Assembly: GCA_036555515.1 (NCBI GenBank)
Contig: DATBLC010000141.1
Span: 1-64,000 of the forward strand
From: DATACQ01 sp036555515
GTDB taxonomy: Bacteria > Desulfobacterota > Binatia > UBA9968
Direction: 5' to 3'
Length of the DNA: 64,000 nucleotides
Positions within the stretch are counted from its first letter, which is position 1; each line of letters starts with the position of its first letter. The notes below the pieces were generated by a model that searched no databases, was not told the origin of the DNA, and worked only from the letters and a program-made list of their open reading frames with translations. The translations under genes and the position numbers were made by a program. Shown here piece by piece: positions 1-6,974 of this stretch.

Positions 1-1
1 G

Positions 2-250
2 CTAACGGGATCACCTTTTTTTGCGCCGCCGGGGACCCCCGCGGACCGGATCGAAATACTCATGCAGGCGGTCACCAAGACTTTTAAAGATCCGGCATTT
101 CCCAACGAATACAAAAAATTAGTCGGTGACGATCCATCACCGCTTTTCCCGGAAGAAAATCAAAGAGCGATTCGGGAATTGCCCCGCGATGCGGAGACGG
201 TTGGCGTTTTTAAAAAACTTGCGGGCCCAGGACCGTTGCCGGCGCGATAG
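2..250 (+). CDS. TctC/Bug-type tricarboxylate-transport binding protein, C-terminal part
   Basis: The frame is open to the left edge, so only about the last 82 residues are visible. The stretch FAPPGTPADRIEIL followed by TFKDPAF has the same layout as LPPATPKQHVEIL and TFKDPAF in the intact TctC-like gene at 62500-63525, which supports the family. Such proteins are periplasmic receptors of tripartite tricarboxylate transporters and deliver carboxylates to TctA/TctB. A tctA gene follows 220 bases downstream, so the two probably work together. The start and signal peptide lie outside the window. Confidence 0.75.
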   Translation, partial: LTGSPFFAPPGTPADRIEILMQAVTKTFKDPAFPNEYKKLVGDDPSPLFPEENQRAIRELPRDAETVGVFKKLAGPGPLPAR

Positions 251-261
251 GCCTTGCGGCG

Positions 262-282
262 GTTCAAAGTTCAATGTTTAAG
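262..282. repeat. 7-nt GTTCAA array (short)
   Basis: Three heptamers GTTCAAA, GTTCAAT, GTTTAAG follow the end of the partial tctC gene. They match the unit of the longer arrays at 11249-11314, 37650-37743 and 38928-39012. This is a minimal member of the dispersed intergenic repeat family; function unknown. Confidence 0.4.
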
Positions 283-330
283 ATTCACGGTGGGACACGG
301 CGACGTTGAACTGACTTATCCGTGCTAAGA

Positions 331-454
331 AACTGTTTCGCAATGTCATTCTGAGGCGATAGCCGAAGAATCTCGACTTCGTAACCACTTGAAAATGCGA
401 GATGCCTCGCTGTGCTCACGACATCGGGTTCCTTGCGCGCATTGCGAAATAGTC
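331..454. repeat. Inverted-repeat (REP/MITE-like) element upstream of tctA
   Basis: The arms AACTGTTTCGCAATG (331-345) and CATTGCGAAATAGTC (440-454) are complementary at 13 of 15 positions and enclose about 95 bases. The interior contains ATTCTGAGGCGATAGCCGAAGAATC, a palindromic string of the kind common in dispersed bacterial REPs (given here only as positions 348-373 in substance). The element ends four bases before the tctA ribosome binding site, so it may influence tctA mRNA structure. Confidence 0.5.
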
Positions 455-470
455 TCTAAAGGAGATTGAA

Positions 471-1997
471 GTGGAAATTTCACTTTTCGACGCCGCGGCC
501 AAAGGATTCCTGAACATCTTACAGTTCAAAGTTTTCTTGGCCATGATGGTGGGGGTGAGCATCGGCACGTTCACCGCCGTAGCGCCGCAGGGCCTTGGCG
601 TTCCGCTGGTTTACGCCATCATGCTGCCGGTGGTGATCAAGTGGGAACCGGTGACCGGCATCGCGCTCTTGATCGGCGCGAGTTCCGTTAGCGCCATCTG
701 CGCGGCTTACCTGCCGGTGCTTTTCGGCATTCCCGGCGGTGCCGGCTCCCAGGCGACGATCCTCGACGGCTATCCGATGGGCAAGCGGGGCGAGGCCAAG
801 CGCGCCCTGGGCGCGTCCTTCATGGCCGGCGGCATGGGCGCGCTGATCGGCACATTTACCTTGGCAGTGGCCATACCTGTGGCCAAGCCGCTAATTTATT
901 TGATGGGTTCGCCGGAGTTGTTTGTCGTCGTGTTGTGGGGTCTCAGCATGGTGGCGGTGCTGGCGGGACGCCGGCCGCTCAAAGGGCTGATTGCCGCCGC
1001 GTTCGGATTGTTGCTTGCCACCATCGGCCAGCAAGAACAGAGCGGCATCATGCGCTATGTTTTCGACCAGCCTTATTTATTGGATGGGATTTCGGTCAGC
1101 ATCATCGCCCTGGGGCTGTTCGGTATACCAGCAGCGCTGGATTTAGCCCTGATGAAGCTGGGCGTGGAACAGCAACCCGCGCCTTTAACCGGCAAGCTGT
1201 TCGACGGGGTCAAGGACACGATTCGGGAGTGGTGGCTGGTGGTGCGCTGCAGTTTCATTGGCGTGTGGGTCGGGATTGTGCCGGGAATTGGTTCGCAGGT
1301 GGTGGATTGGCTTGCTTATGGCCACGCAGCGCAGAGCAGCAAGAGCGGCGGGGCGACATTCGGTACCGGCGACGTGCGCGGCGTAATCGCGCCGGAGAGC
1401 GCCAACGACGCCAAGGACGGCGGAGATCTGGTGACAACATTACTTTTGGGTTTTCCACAGGGAGTTTCGACGGCGCTTTTCATCGTTGCGCTTCTCGCAT
1501 GGGGTTATCTCCCTGGCCCGGAGATGATCAAAAAAAGCCCGGACTTGATCTACAGCATCGTCTGGATCCAAGGCATGTCCGGAATCGTCGGAACTTTGAT
1601 CGGCTTTGGTCTCTCCACTCAACTGGCTAAACTGGCCCAGGTGCGCTACTCGATCATGGTGCCGATCATTTTTATATTCGTCTTGATGGGCGCCTTCAGC
1701 GTCACCCGCGACGCGGTGGATCTGTTGATGGTCGTTGCCTTCGGCATATTCGGCTATGGCATGCGCCGCTTCGGTTATCCGCGTCCCGCGATGATACTCG
1801 GGCTGGTCTTAGGCAACTTGATGGAAAGATATCTTTACCGCTCGATGGCGAGCTACGGGTTTACCTGGCTCATGCGTCCCGCTGTGATGGTGCTCTTGAT
1901 TCTAGCCGCGACATCTTTCTTCTTCGCGGTGCGAGGGCGGATGAGGAGCGCGGCGCGACCCGCAGTCTCCGGCGGCACGGTGCTCGCGCGGGAGTAA
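471..1997 (+). CDS. Tripartite tricarboxylate transporter permease, TctA family
   Basis: Large membrane subunit (508 aa, the usual length) of a TTT-type secondary transporter that imports carboxylates with the help of a periplasmic TctC protein. The family hallmark is visible near residues 35-115: a glycine-rich VAPQGLG segment, LPVV, GIALLIGASS, IPGGAG and ILDGYPMGKRGEAKRALG. About 12 hydrophobic segments follow. The start is GTG, chosen for the AAAGGAGA ribosome site at 458-465. A tctC end lies upstream, but no TctB (a small protein with four membrane segments) is recognisable on either side. Either the system is TctB-free or tctB has been lost or lies elsewhere. Confidence 0.93.
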   Translation: MEISLFDAAAKGFLNILQFKVFLAMMVGVSIGTFTAVAPQGLGVPLVYAIMLPVVIKWEPVTGIALLIGASSVSAICAAYLPVLFGIPGGAGSQATILDGYPMGKRGEAKRALGASFMAGGMGALIGTFTLAVAIPVAKPLIYLMGSPELFVVVLWGLSMVAVLAGRRPLKGLIAAAFGLLLATIGQQEQSGIMRYVFDQPYLLDGISVSIIALGLFGIPAALDLALMKLGVEQQPAPLTGKLFDGVKDTIREWWLVVRCSFIGVWVGIVPGIGSQVVDWLAYGHAAQSSKSGGATFGTGDVRGVIAPESANDAKDGGDLVTTLLLGFPQGVSTALFIVALLAWGYLPGPEMIKKSPDLIYSIVWIQGMSGIVGTLIGFGLSTQLAKLAQVRYSIMVPIIFIFVLMGAFSVTRDAVDLLMVVAFGIFGYGMRRFGYPRPAMILGLVLGNLMERYLYRSMASYGFTWLMRPAVMVLLILAATSFFFAVRGRMRSAARPAVSGGTVLARE

Positions 1998-1998
1998 C

Positions 1999-2100
1999 AT
2001 GACAGCCAATTCCAGGTTATTTTTCGTCGCCGTATTCTCCGGCGTTACGTGGTTGAGTTGCGCGTGGCCCTATCTTGCCAATCTCATTTTATACGTCTAA
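1999..2100 (+). CDS. Possible 33-residue hydrophobic peptide or truncated gene start
   Basis: An ATG one base after the tctA stop opens a 33-residue frame (MTANSRLFFVAVF...) that looks like a signal peptide or a single membrane segment, then stops. The tight spacing suggests translational coupling to tctA. The peptide resembles the first 30 residues of an exported protein whose remainder is missing, so it may be the stump of a deleted operon gene. I do not recognise it, and it could be chance. Confidence 0.25.
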   Translation: MTANSRLFFVAVFSGVTWLSCAWPYLANLILYV

Positions 2101-2457
2101 ATAAGATTTTTATCCGAGCTCGCCGTTAGCGCGCTGAAAGCCGGAAAGAGGGTTCGCCGTTCCCACTACTGCTTATCTGCGGTCTTTTTGGCAATTTAGG
2201 GAGTTAGTTATACGACTTCAGTTTGACATCTAGGTCGCTCACAAGTACCCACTCAGTCGACCCATGCTAACTCGGAGTGCCATGCCGACTCGGAAGATGT
2301 CGACTGAAGGCCTGTTGCCAAAAAAATCGTTGCGACCGTTTTCTAAAACACTTAGCCCGCGTCTAGCCGATAGGTGTTTATCCTTACCGGCTGTCATTCC
2401 ATTCGCCCAGCCGGTTCCCCCAGACAAAAAAAATGTCTTTAACGACGATTAATCCTC
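2101..2457. other. Intergenic stretch without recognisable gene
   Basis: AT-richer than its surroundings. Short frames exist on both strands (for example 2264-2452 plus and 2239-2427 minus), but they overlap each other, have no ribosome site and resemble nothing. I see no strong repeat here. It probably separates the tct region from the promoter of the lipoprotein gene. Confidence 0.5.
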
Positions 2458-2487
2458 TTGACAAGCAAACCTAACGTAAAGTATACG
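2458..2487 (+). promoter_or_regulatory. Candidate sigma-70 promoter of the first small-protein pair
   Basis: TTGACA at 2458-2463 (perfect -35), an 18-base spacer, and TATACG at 2482-2487 (-10, four of six). Transcription would begin near 2494, giving an untranslated leader of about 47 bases before the ATG at 2541, which has a good GGGAGG ribosome site. Confidence 0.5.
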
Positions 2488-2540
2488 ACCTATGTTCTAG
2501 ATACTAATTGGTCTTAAGTCTTAATTTTCGGGAGGCAACG

Positions 2541-2942
2541 ATGAATAAGCTAGTTCCGGTTACGAGTGCCGCGGCAATCGCAATGCTATTCGCGCTATCG
2601 TCGTGTGCGACACAAGAAGAGATGGCCAAGCCAGCCCCAGCTGCTCCGGCTCCGGCGGCCAAAGCTGAAGCCAAGGCGCCGGCGAAAGCCAAAGTTGAGA
2701 AGGCGAGCGGCGATGTTGGGCTTCTCGACATGGAAAAGAATTACATGATCCTCGTAACCAAGGATGGCAAGCTCATTACCTTGGATTTTGATCAAAAAAC
2801 GAAGGTCACGAAGATCACGCCGACACCGGGCAAGGTAGCGGACATTGGCTTGGGATCGAGCGCCACCGTGACATATGAAACCGCGAAGGACAAGAACGTC
2901 GCCACCAAACTGGACTACCGGCCGGCGAAGGGCGGAGATTGA
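2541..2942 (+). CDS. Small lipoprotein with SGDVGLLD...KGGD domain (copy 1)
   Basis: A 133-residue predicted lipoprotein: signal peptide with lipobox LSSC (Cys22), then an Ala/Pro/Lys-rich linker (about residues 28-52), then a compact domain running from KASGDVGLLDMEKNYM to the C-terminal PAKGGD. The domain looks like a small all-beta fold (alternating hydrophobic strands, LGSSATVTYE near the end). The start was chosen for GGGAGG at 2530-2535. The same domain occurs in the genes at 2994, 5580 and 6052; the closest relative is 5580-5999. Probably anchored in the outer or inner membrane facing the periplasm. Function unknown; a two-component system lies between the two gene pairs. Confidence 0.85.
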   Translation: MNKLVPVTSAAAIAMLFALSSCATQEEMAKPAPAAPAPAAKAEAKAPAKAKVEKASGDVGLLDMEKNYMILVTKDGKLITLDFDQKTKVTKITPTPGKVADIGLGSSATVTYETAKDKNVATKLDYRPAKGGD

Positions 2943-2993
2943 TCGCTTTCGTGGTTCGTCATCTGAAAGACAACACAATCGGGGGGAGAATAA

Positions 2994-3344
2994 ATGAGAA
3001 CACAATTGAAGATCGTGACCGGGTTTGCCGTGGCGCTGGTGCTGGGTCTGGCATTTCCAGTGATTGCTCAAGAAAAGAAAGCTGAAAAAGCCAAGGCCCA
3101 GAAGGTATCGGGCGATATCGGCTTATTGGATACCGAGAAAAACTACATGATCGTAGTAACGAAAGACGGGAAATTGGTTACGGTCGACTTTAATCAGAAA
3201 ACTAAGATCACTGCATTAACGCCCGGTCCCGCGAAAATGTCGGACGTCGGTCTTGGGTCAGCGGCATCGGTGCAGTACATCAAAAAGGGTGACAAAAACT
3301 ATCTGAATGCGCTCGAATATGTCGCAAAAAAGGGCGGCGATTAA
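2994..3344 (+). CDS. Small secreted SGDIGLLD...KGGD protein (copy 1)
   Basis: A 116-residue exported protein with a Sec signal ending near VIAQ and a short Lys-rich linker, followed by the same domain as the lipoprotein 51 bases upstream: SGDIGLLDTEKNYM, VTKDGKLVT, QKTKIT, VGLGSAASVQY and terminal KKGGD. No lipobox cysteine, so it should be soluble in the periplasm. The start has a strong GGGGGGAG ribosome site. Very likely cotranscribed with 2541-2942. Closest relative is 6052-6408. Function unknown. Confidence 0.85.
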   Translation: MRTQLKIVTGFAVALVLGLAFPVIAQEKKAEKAKAQKVSGDIGLLDTEKNYMIVVTKDGKLVTVDFNQKTKITALTPGPAKMSDVGLGSAASVQYIKKGDKNYLNALEYVAKKGGD

Positions 3345-3433
3345 CCTCCTTCGCGGCAGACAGAACACCCGTCACACGCTCTGAATCTGACCTTTGCGGC
3401 GGTTGTGCACGCTATCTTGGGGGGTTCGGCGCC

Positions 3434-4633
3434 TCACTCCGCTAAGGGTACAGCGAAGGAGATTTTCGTTCCTAAACCGGGGGCGGACTCGATAGCGAGT
3501 TTGCCCCCGATTTTCTCGATGCGGTTCGCCATCCCGTTCAAACCAAACCCCGCATTCCCTTTGAGAGCAGAGGAGTCGAAACCGACACCGTCATCAGTGA
3601 GCGAGCCGCTCAACTTTGCGCCGTTCTTCTTGATCTGAATCGCTACTTTGGAGGCATGGGAGTGTTTGGCGACGTTGGTGACCGCCTCTTTCAGTACGTA
3701 ATAGATTTCCCTTTCCATTTCCCGTGTTAGTTGCAGCTCTTCCGGCTCGCTCTCGACAATTACTCGGACACCCAGACCGTCCCGAACGAATTTCGCATCA
3801 TCCCTCAGTCTTTCGATTAATGTTCCATGGGCAAACGCATCGATCGATTTGCCGGACAGAAACTGACGAATCTCGTTCATCGAACTCCTGGTGAAGTCCT
3901 CTATCGATCGGAGATCATCGTTTATTTCTTTTTGGGCTTCGGGAAGTCGCTTGCGAATGGTCTCCAGGCGAAGTAGCAAGGTGGCAAGGGATTGGAGAAT
4001 GCCATCGTGTAATTCACTGGCAATCCTCCGGCGTTCCTCACGTGTGGCCATTTCGGCGCCGATTTTCGAAAGGGCCAGGAGCCGTTGGTTTTGTTTTTTC
4101 TCGAATTCGCTGAGGTAACCGAAAACACAGCCCAAGAGGATGAGATAAAGACTCCTAACGATAATTATATCGATTCCGATCGGCTCAGCCATTGCTTCAG
4201 CAGCGAGAGTCACCCGGATTAGGGCATATAACCCAACTCCGGCGACGGCGACGGGGATGCTCCCTTTGATGCCCCAACGTACGCTCGCTGTAAGCACCGG
4301 GAAGGAATAGTAAAAAAAGAACGGCGTGCGCGTTCCTCCGGTGGAAAACACGATTAGCGCGATACCGATCACGTCGAAAATTGTCGTGACAAGGGCAATC
4401 TTTTTCGAGATTAGTTTGTTTTTCCGGGCCAGGTAAAGGAGGACGAGACTATAGACGAAAAACAAACCAAGCGAAATTAGTGATAGTATAGGAAATCGCG
4501 CGACCCTCGATGGATTAGCAAACTCAATGACAAGAAGTGCCAGAGCGGCGAAGGCCACCCGCAACCACGCCACCAACCGCTCCCTCTGTAAGAGCCACCC
4601 AACATCAGGAGTGATTTTGTCTGCGTCAACCAT
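3434..4633 (-). CDS. Membrane sensor histidine kinase, NarX/DesK-like (HisKA_3)
   Basis: A 399-residue kinase. The N-terminal ~180 residues hold five or six hydrophobic segments with short loops and no clear periplasmic sensor domain, so it probably senses a membrane-associated signal. The dimerisation helix carries the phospho-acceptor motif ERRRIASELHDG (His209). The ATPase domain shows an N box KEAVTNVAKH (Glu316-Asn320), DDGVGFD (about 347-353) and GFGLNGMANRIEKIGG. The partner response regulator lies 51 bases upstream on the same strand, typical of a NarL-type pair. The pair is enclosed by the two small-protein pairs, which are obvious candidate targets. Confidence 0.93.
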   Translation of the reverse strand: MVDADKITPDVGWLLQRERLVAWLRVAFAALALLVIEFANPSRVARFPILSLISLGLFFVYSLVLLYLARKNKLISKKIALVTTIFDVIGIALIVFSTGGTRTPFFFYYSFPVLTASVRWGIKGSIPVAVAGVGLYALIRVTLAAEAMAEPIGIDIIIVRSLYLILLGCVFGYLSEFEKKQNQRLLALSKIGAEMATREERRRIASELHDGILQSLATLLLRLETIRKRLPEAQKEINDDLRSIEDFTRSSMNEIRQFLSGKSIDAFAHGTLIERLRDDAKFVRDGLGVRVIVESEPEELQLTREMEREIYYVLKEAVTNVAKHSHASKVAIQIKKNGAKLSGSLTDDGVGFDSSALKGNAGFGLNGMANRIEKIGGKLAIESAPGLGTKISFAVPLAE

Positions 4634-4684
4634 AATAGCGGCAAGTCAGCGGGGCATCCGTCGAATTATTTTCGCGCGCCAAAA

Positions 4685-5347
4685 TCACTCTTGCCTTTGT
4701 CCCATGATCATGAGCGCTGCCTTGAAACGGTTATTGACCTTGAGCTTATCGAATATATTGGTGAGATGAGTTTTTACCGTCTTTTCGCTGATGAAAATCG
4801 TTTTGCCGATTTCCTCGTTGGTCATGCCCTCAGCGACCAGGTGGAGAATTTCCAGTTCCCTTCTGGTTAAACTGTCAACTGCTTGGTCGTGGTGAGGCGC
4901 CGTGACAGATTCTATCTGGCCCTCGGCGATCTCCTCAAAGGTCTCGGCCGCAGGTATCTCCTTGTCGATCCACAGCTCGCCTTTGTGCACTTTCTTGATC
5001 GCCTGGAGCAGCGTCGCGAAATCAGCGCCCTTGAGCAGGTATCCTCTGGCCCCACCCTTGGCGGAATTCAGGACGCTTTCATCCTCGGCGAACGCCGTAA
5101 GAATCATTACTTTGGTCGCCGGGCAGCGTTCTTTGATGTCCAACAGGGTTTGTACGACGTCGCCCTTGGGCATTCGGAGATCCAGGAGCAAAACGTCCGG
5201 CTTATTGCGCTCGACGGCTTTAACTACCTCATCGCCGCGCGCGGCTTCACCGACCACAAGGATATCTTTTTCCAAAGAGAGAACTTTCTTCAAGCCATCG
5301 CGGAACAATGTATGATCATCGGCCACTAAGACTTTAATGGGTACCAT
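4685..5347 (-). CDS. NarL/FixJ-family response regulator
   Basis: A 220-residue two-domain regulator. The receiver domain has the acidic pocket DD (10-11), phospho-acceptor Asp56 in LLLDLRMP, Thr84 and Lys106 (YLLKGAD). The C-terminal LuxR-type helix-turn-helix has LTRRELEILHLVAEGMTNEEIG and SEKTVKTHLTNIFDKL split by a short loop. It is transcribed ahead of the kinase gene and divergently from the lipoprotein at 5580, with a 232-base shared control region. The likely role is a transcription factor phosphorylated by the kinase at 3434-4633. Confidence 0.94.
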   Translation of the reverse strand: MVPIKVLVADDHTLFRDGLKKVLSLEKDILVVGEAARGDEVVKAVERNKPDVLLLDLRMPKGDVVQTLLDIKERCPATKVMILTAFAEDESVLNSAKGGARGYLLKGADFATLLQAIKKVHKGELWIDKEIPAAETFEEIAEGQIESVTAPHHDQAVDSLTRRELEILHLVAEGMTNEEIGKTIFISEKTVKTHLTNIFDKLKVNNRFKAALMIMGQRQE

Positions 5348-5470
5348 GATCTATCTCCCTAAGTGATCGCCTGTTGGCGGTAGTACATGATTTTTTACCG
5401 TCTGCCAACAGAAATTATCTTCTTAGACCATACCTCTAAGACTCCCGTCTTACAAATGAGCGCATTTCAA

Positions 5471-5483
5471 CCCCATATTGGGG
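5471..5483. promoter_or_regulatory. Palindrome CCCCATATTGGGG, possible operator
   Basis: A perfect 5-bp inverted repeat around TAT in the divergent control region between the response regulator and the lipoprotein gene at 5580. Position and symmetry suit a dimeric regulator such as the NarL-type protein next door, but the sequence is not the known NarL heptamer pair. Inference only. Confidence 0.3.
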
Positions 5484-5505
5484 CAAAAATACTGCACAAA
5501 GCCTA

Positions 5506-5534
5506 TTGAGATGCCACAAATGTCGGGATAATTT
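5506..5534 (+). promoter_or_regulatory. Weak candidate promoter of the second small-protein pair
   Basis: TTGAGA at 5506-5511, 17-base spacer and TAATTT at 5529-5534 resemble a sigma-70 promoter imperfectly. It sits 23 bases downstream of the CCCCATATTGGGG palindrome and about 45 bases ahead of the ATG at 5580. The -10 match is poor. Confidence 0.28.
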
Positions 5535-5579
5535 CCTTACCAATTCAAAGGAATTTGCTCATCATGGAGGTAGTAGGTA

Positions 5580-5999
5580 ATGAAGAACGTTTTGGCGATA
5601 GCGACTATTGGTTCAATTTCCGCGTTTCTGACGCTTTCCTCTTGCACGGTGCAGGAAGATATGCCGGCCAAGCCGGCCCCGGCAGCTCCAGTTCCGGCGG
5701 CCAAAGCTGAAGCCACGGCGCCGGCAGAAAAGGCACCGGCGAAAGCCAAGGTTGAGAAGGCGAGCGGCGATGTGGGGCTTCTCGACATGGAAAAGAATTA
5801 CATGATCCTCGTTACCAAGGAAGGTAAGCTGATCACCCTGGATTTTGACCAAAAGACCAAAGTGACCCAGATTACTCCTACCCCAGTCAAGGCCGGGGAC
5901 GTTGGTCTCGGCTCTTCGGCGACTGTCATTTATGAAAAGGTTAACGACAAAAACGTCGCAACTAAACTTGATTTCCGGCCGGCAAAGGGCGGGGACTAA
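5580..5999 (+). CDS. Small lipoprotein with SGDVGLLD...KGGD domain (copy 2)
   Basis: A 139-residue lipoprotein with lipobox LSSC (Cys22) and a slightly longer Ala/Pro/Lys linker than copy 1 (an extra APAEKAP insertion). The domain from KASGDVGLLDMEKNYM to PAKGGD is nearly identical to 2541-2942; differences are scattered conservative changes such as KDG to KEG. Ribosome site TGGAGG at 5565-5570. Divergent from the response regulator gene. Function unknown. Confidence 0.85.
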   Translation: MKNVLAIATIGSISAFLTLSSCTVQEDMPAKPAPAAPVPAAKAEATAPAEKAPAKAKVEKASGDVGLLDMEKNYMILVTKEGKLITLDFDQKTKVTQITPTPVKAGDVGLGSSATVIYEKVNDKNVATKLDFRPAKGGD

Positions 6000-6051
6000 T
6001 CTCGTATTTCTTCGGCGCCTGGATCACGTCTTAATCAGAAGGAGCATGCAA

Positions 6052-6408
6052 ATGAGAACGCAATCGAAGATCGTAGGTGGATTGGCTGTCTTGCTGGCGG
6101 CTTGCTTGGCGTCGCCGGTCATTGCTCAAGAAAAAAAGACAGAGAAGCAAAAGGCGAAAGCAGAAAAAGTTTCCGGCGATATTGGATTGCTGGACACCGA
6201 GAAAAACTACATGATCGTCGTGACCAAGGACGGAAAACTGGTCACCATCGACTACAACCAGAAAACCAAGGTCACCGAGCTTCGGCCGAGTGACGCCAAG
6301 ATGGCGGACATCGGATTGGGGTCGTCTGCGTCCGTTCAGTACACCAAGAAGGGCGATAAGAATTTTCTATCCAGCGTCGAATTCATTGCTGCCAAGGGCG
6401 GCGATTAA
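6052..6408 (+). CDS. Small secreted SGDIGLLD...KGGD protein (copy 2)
   Basis: 118 residues beginning MRTQSKIVGG, matching MRTQLKIVTG of copy 1 (2994-3344). An ATG at 6046 is too close to the AAGGAG ribosome site (6039-6044), so 6052 is preferred. Sec signal ends near VIAQ; a Lys/Glu-rich linker precedes the domain, which ends AKGGD. It lies 52 bases after the lipoprotein gene, the same spacing as in pair 1 (51), so the two-gene unit was duplicated as a whole. A hairpin terminator follows. Confidence 0.85.
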   Translation: MRTQSKIVGGLAVLLAACLASPVIAQEKKTEKQKAKAEKVSGDIGLLDTEKNYMIVVTKDGKLVTIDYNQKTKVTELRPSDAKMADIGLGSSASVQYTKKGDKNFLSSVEFIAAKGGD

Positions 6409-6434
6409 GACCGAACAACATCGAACCGAAATAA

Positions 6435-6474
6435 AAAATGGGCTTTCCCTGTTATGCCGGGGAAAGCCCATTTT
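6435..6474. terminator. Bidirectional intrinsic terminator
   Basis: Perfect 15-bp stem AAAATGGGCTTTCCC (6435-6449) and GGGAAAGCCCATTTT (6460-6474) with a 10-base loop. A/T tracts flank both sides, so it can end transcription of the small-protein pair on the plus strand and of the dksA-like gene on the minus strand. Confidence 0.88.
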
Positions 6475-6515
6475 GCTTCAAAGCGGCGTTTGCCACGAGG
6501 CGGCGGATGGCCAGT

Positions 6516-6974
6516 TTAGAACCCCTCTTCTTCGATATCACCCACCACTAGCCGCCGGTAGCCGCGCTCATCTTCGGTGTTTTTCTGGCGCTTGCTTTCT
6601 TTCTCGTTTTCTTCCTGGCAGCGCACGCATAGCCGCGTGAACGGCAAGATTTTCAATCGCCCCAGTTGGATTTCGCCTTCGCAGGACTCGCAGATGCCGT
6701 AGGTTTTGTCTTTGATGCGTTGGAGCGCCTCGTCGATGGCATGGAGTTTTTCGCGTTCGCGGTCGTTTAAGATAAAATTGATCTCACGGTCGCGCTCGTC
6801 GCTGGCCAGATCATAGGTATCCCGGCCTTCGTCTTTGACGCCCTCTGTTTCCACTTTGACGTGGTCCTGCATTTCTTTCATCGCCTGCCGCTTCATATCT
6901 TCAAGCATCTCGGCGGCCTGCTTGAGAAACTCCCTGCGCTGTTTTTTTTCTTTTTCGGTATCTTTTTTAGACAT
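6516..6974 (-). CDS. DksA/TraR-family zinc-finger transcription factor
   Basis: 152 residues: a long charged coiled-coil N-terminus (about 1-90) and a four-cysteine zinc finger CESC (95, 98) ... CVRC (116, 119). DksA-type proteins enter the RNA polymerase secondary channel and adjust initiation with ppGpp. Length and finger fit the family. The C-terminal tail after the finger is strongly charged (KESKRQKNTEDERG). The first 8 bases overlap the end of rimO, so the two are translationally coupled. Confidence 0.9.
   Translation of the reverse strand: MSKKDTEKEKKQRREFLKQAAEMLEDMKRQAMKEMQDHVKVETEGVKDEGRDTYDLASDERDREINFILNDREREKLHAIDEALQRIKDKTYGICESCEGEIQLGRLKILPFTRLCVRCQEENEKESKRQKNTEDERGYRRLVVGDIEEEGF

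Noticed and set aside
935..1630. Long plus-strand frame (231 codons) inside tctA
   Set aside because: It is a shadow in another frame of a strongly supported permease, with Arg/His-rich text typical of an out-of-frame reading and no ribosome site.
2595..3071. Minus-strand frame of 158 codons across both small exported proteins
   Set aside because: It overlaps two well-supported genes with conserved domains and signal peptides; its own text resembles no family.
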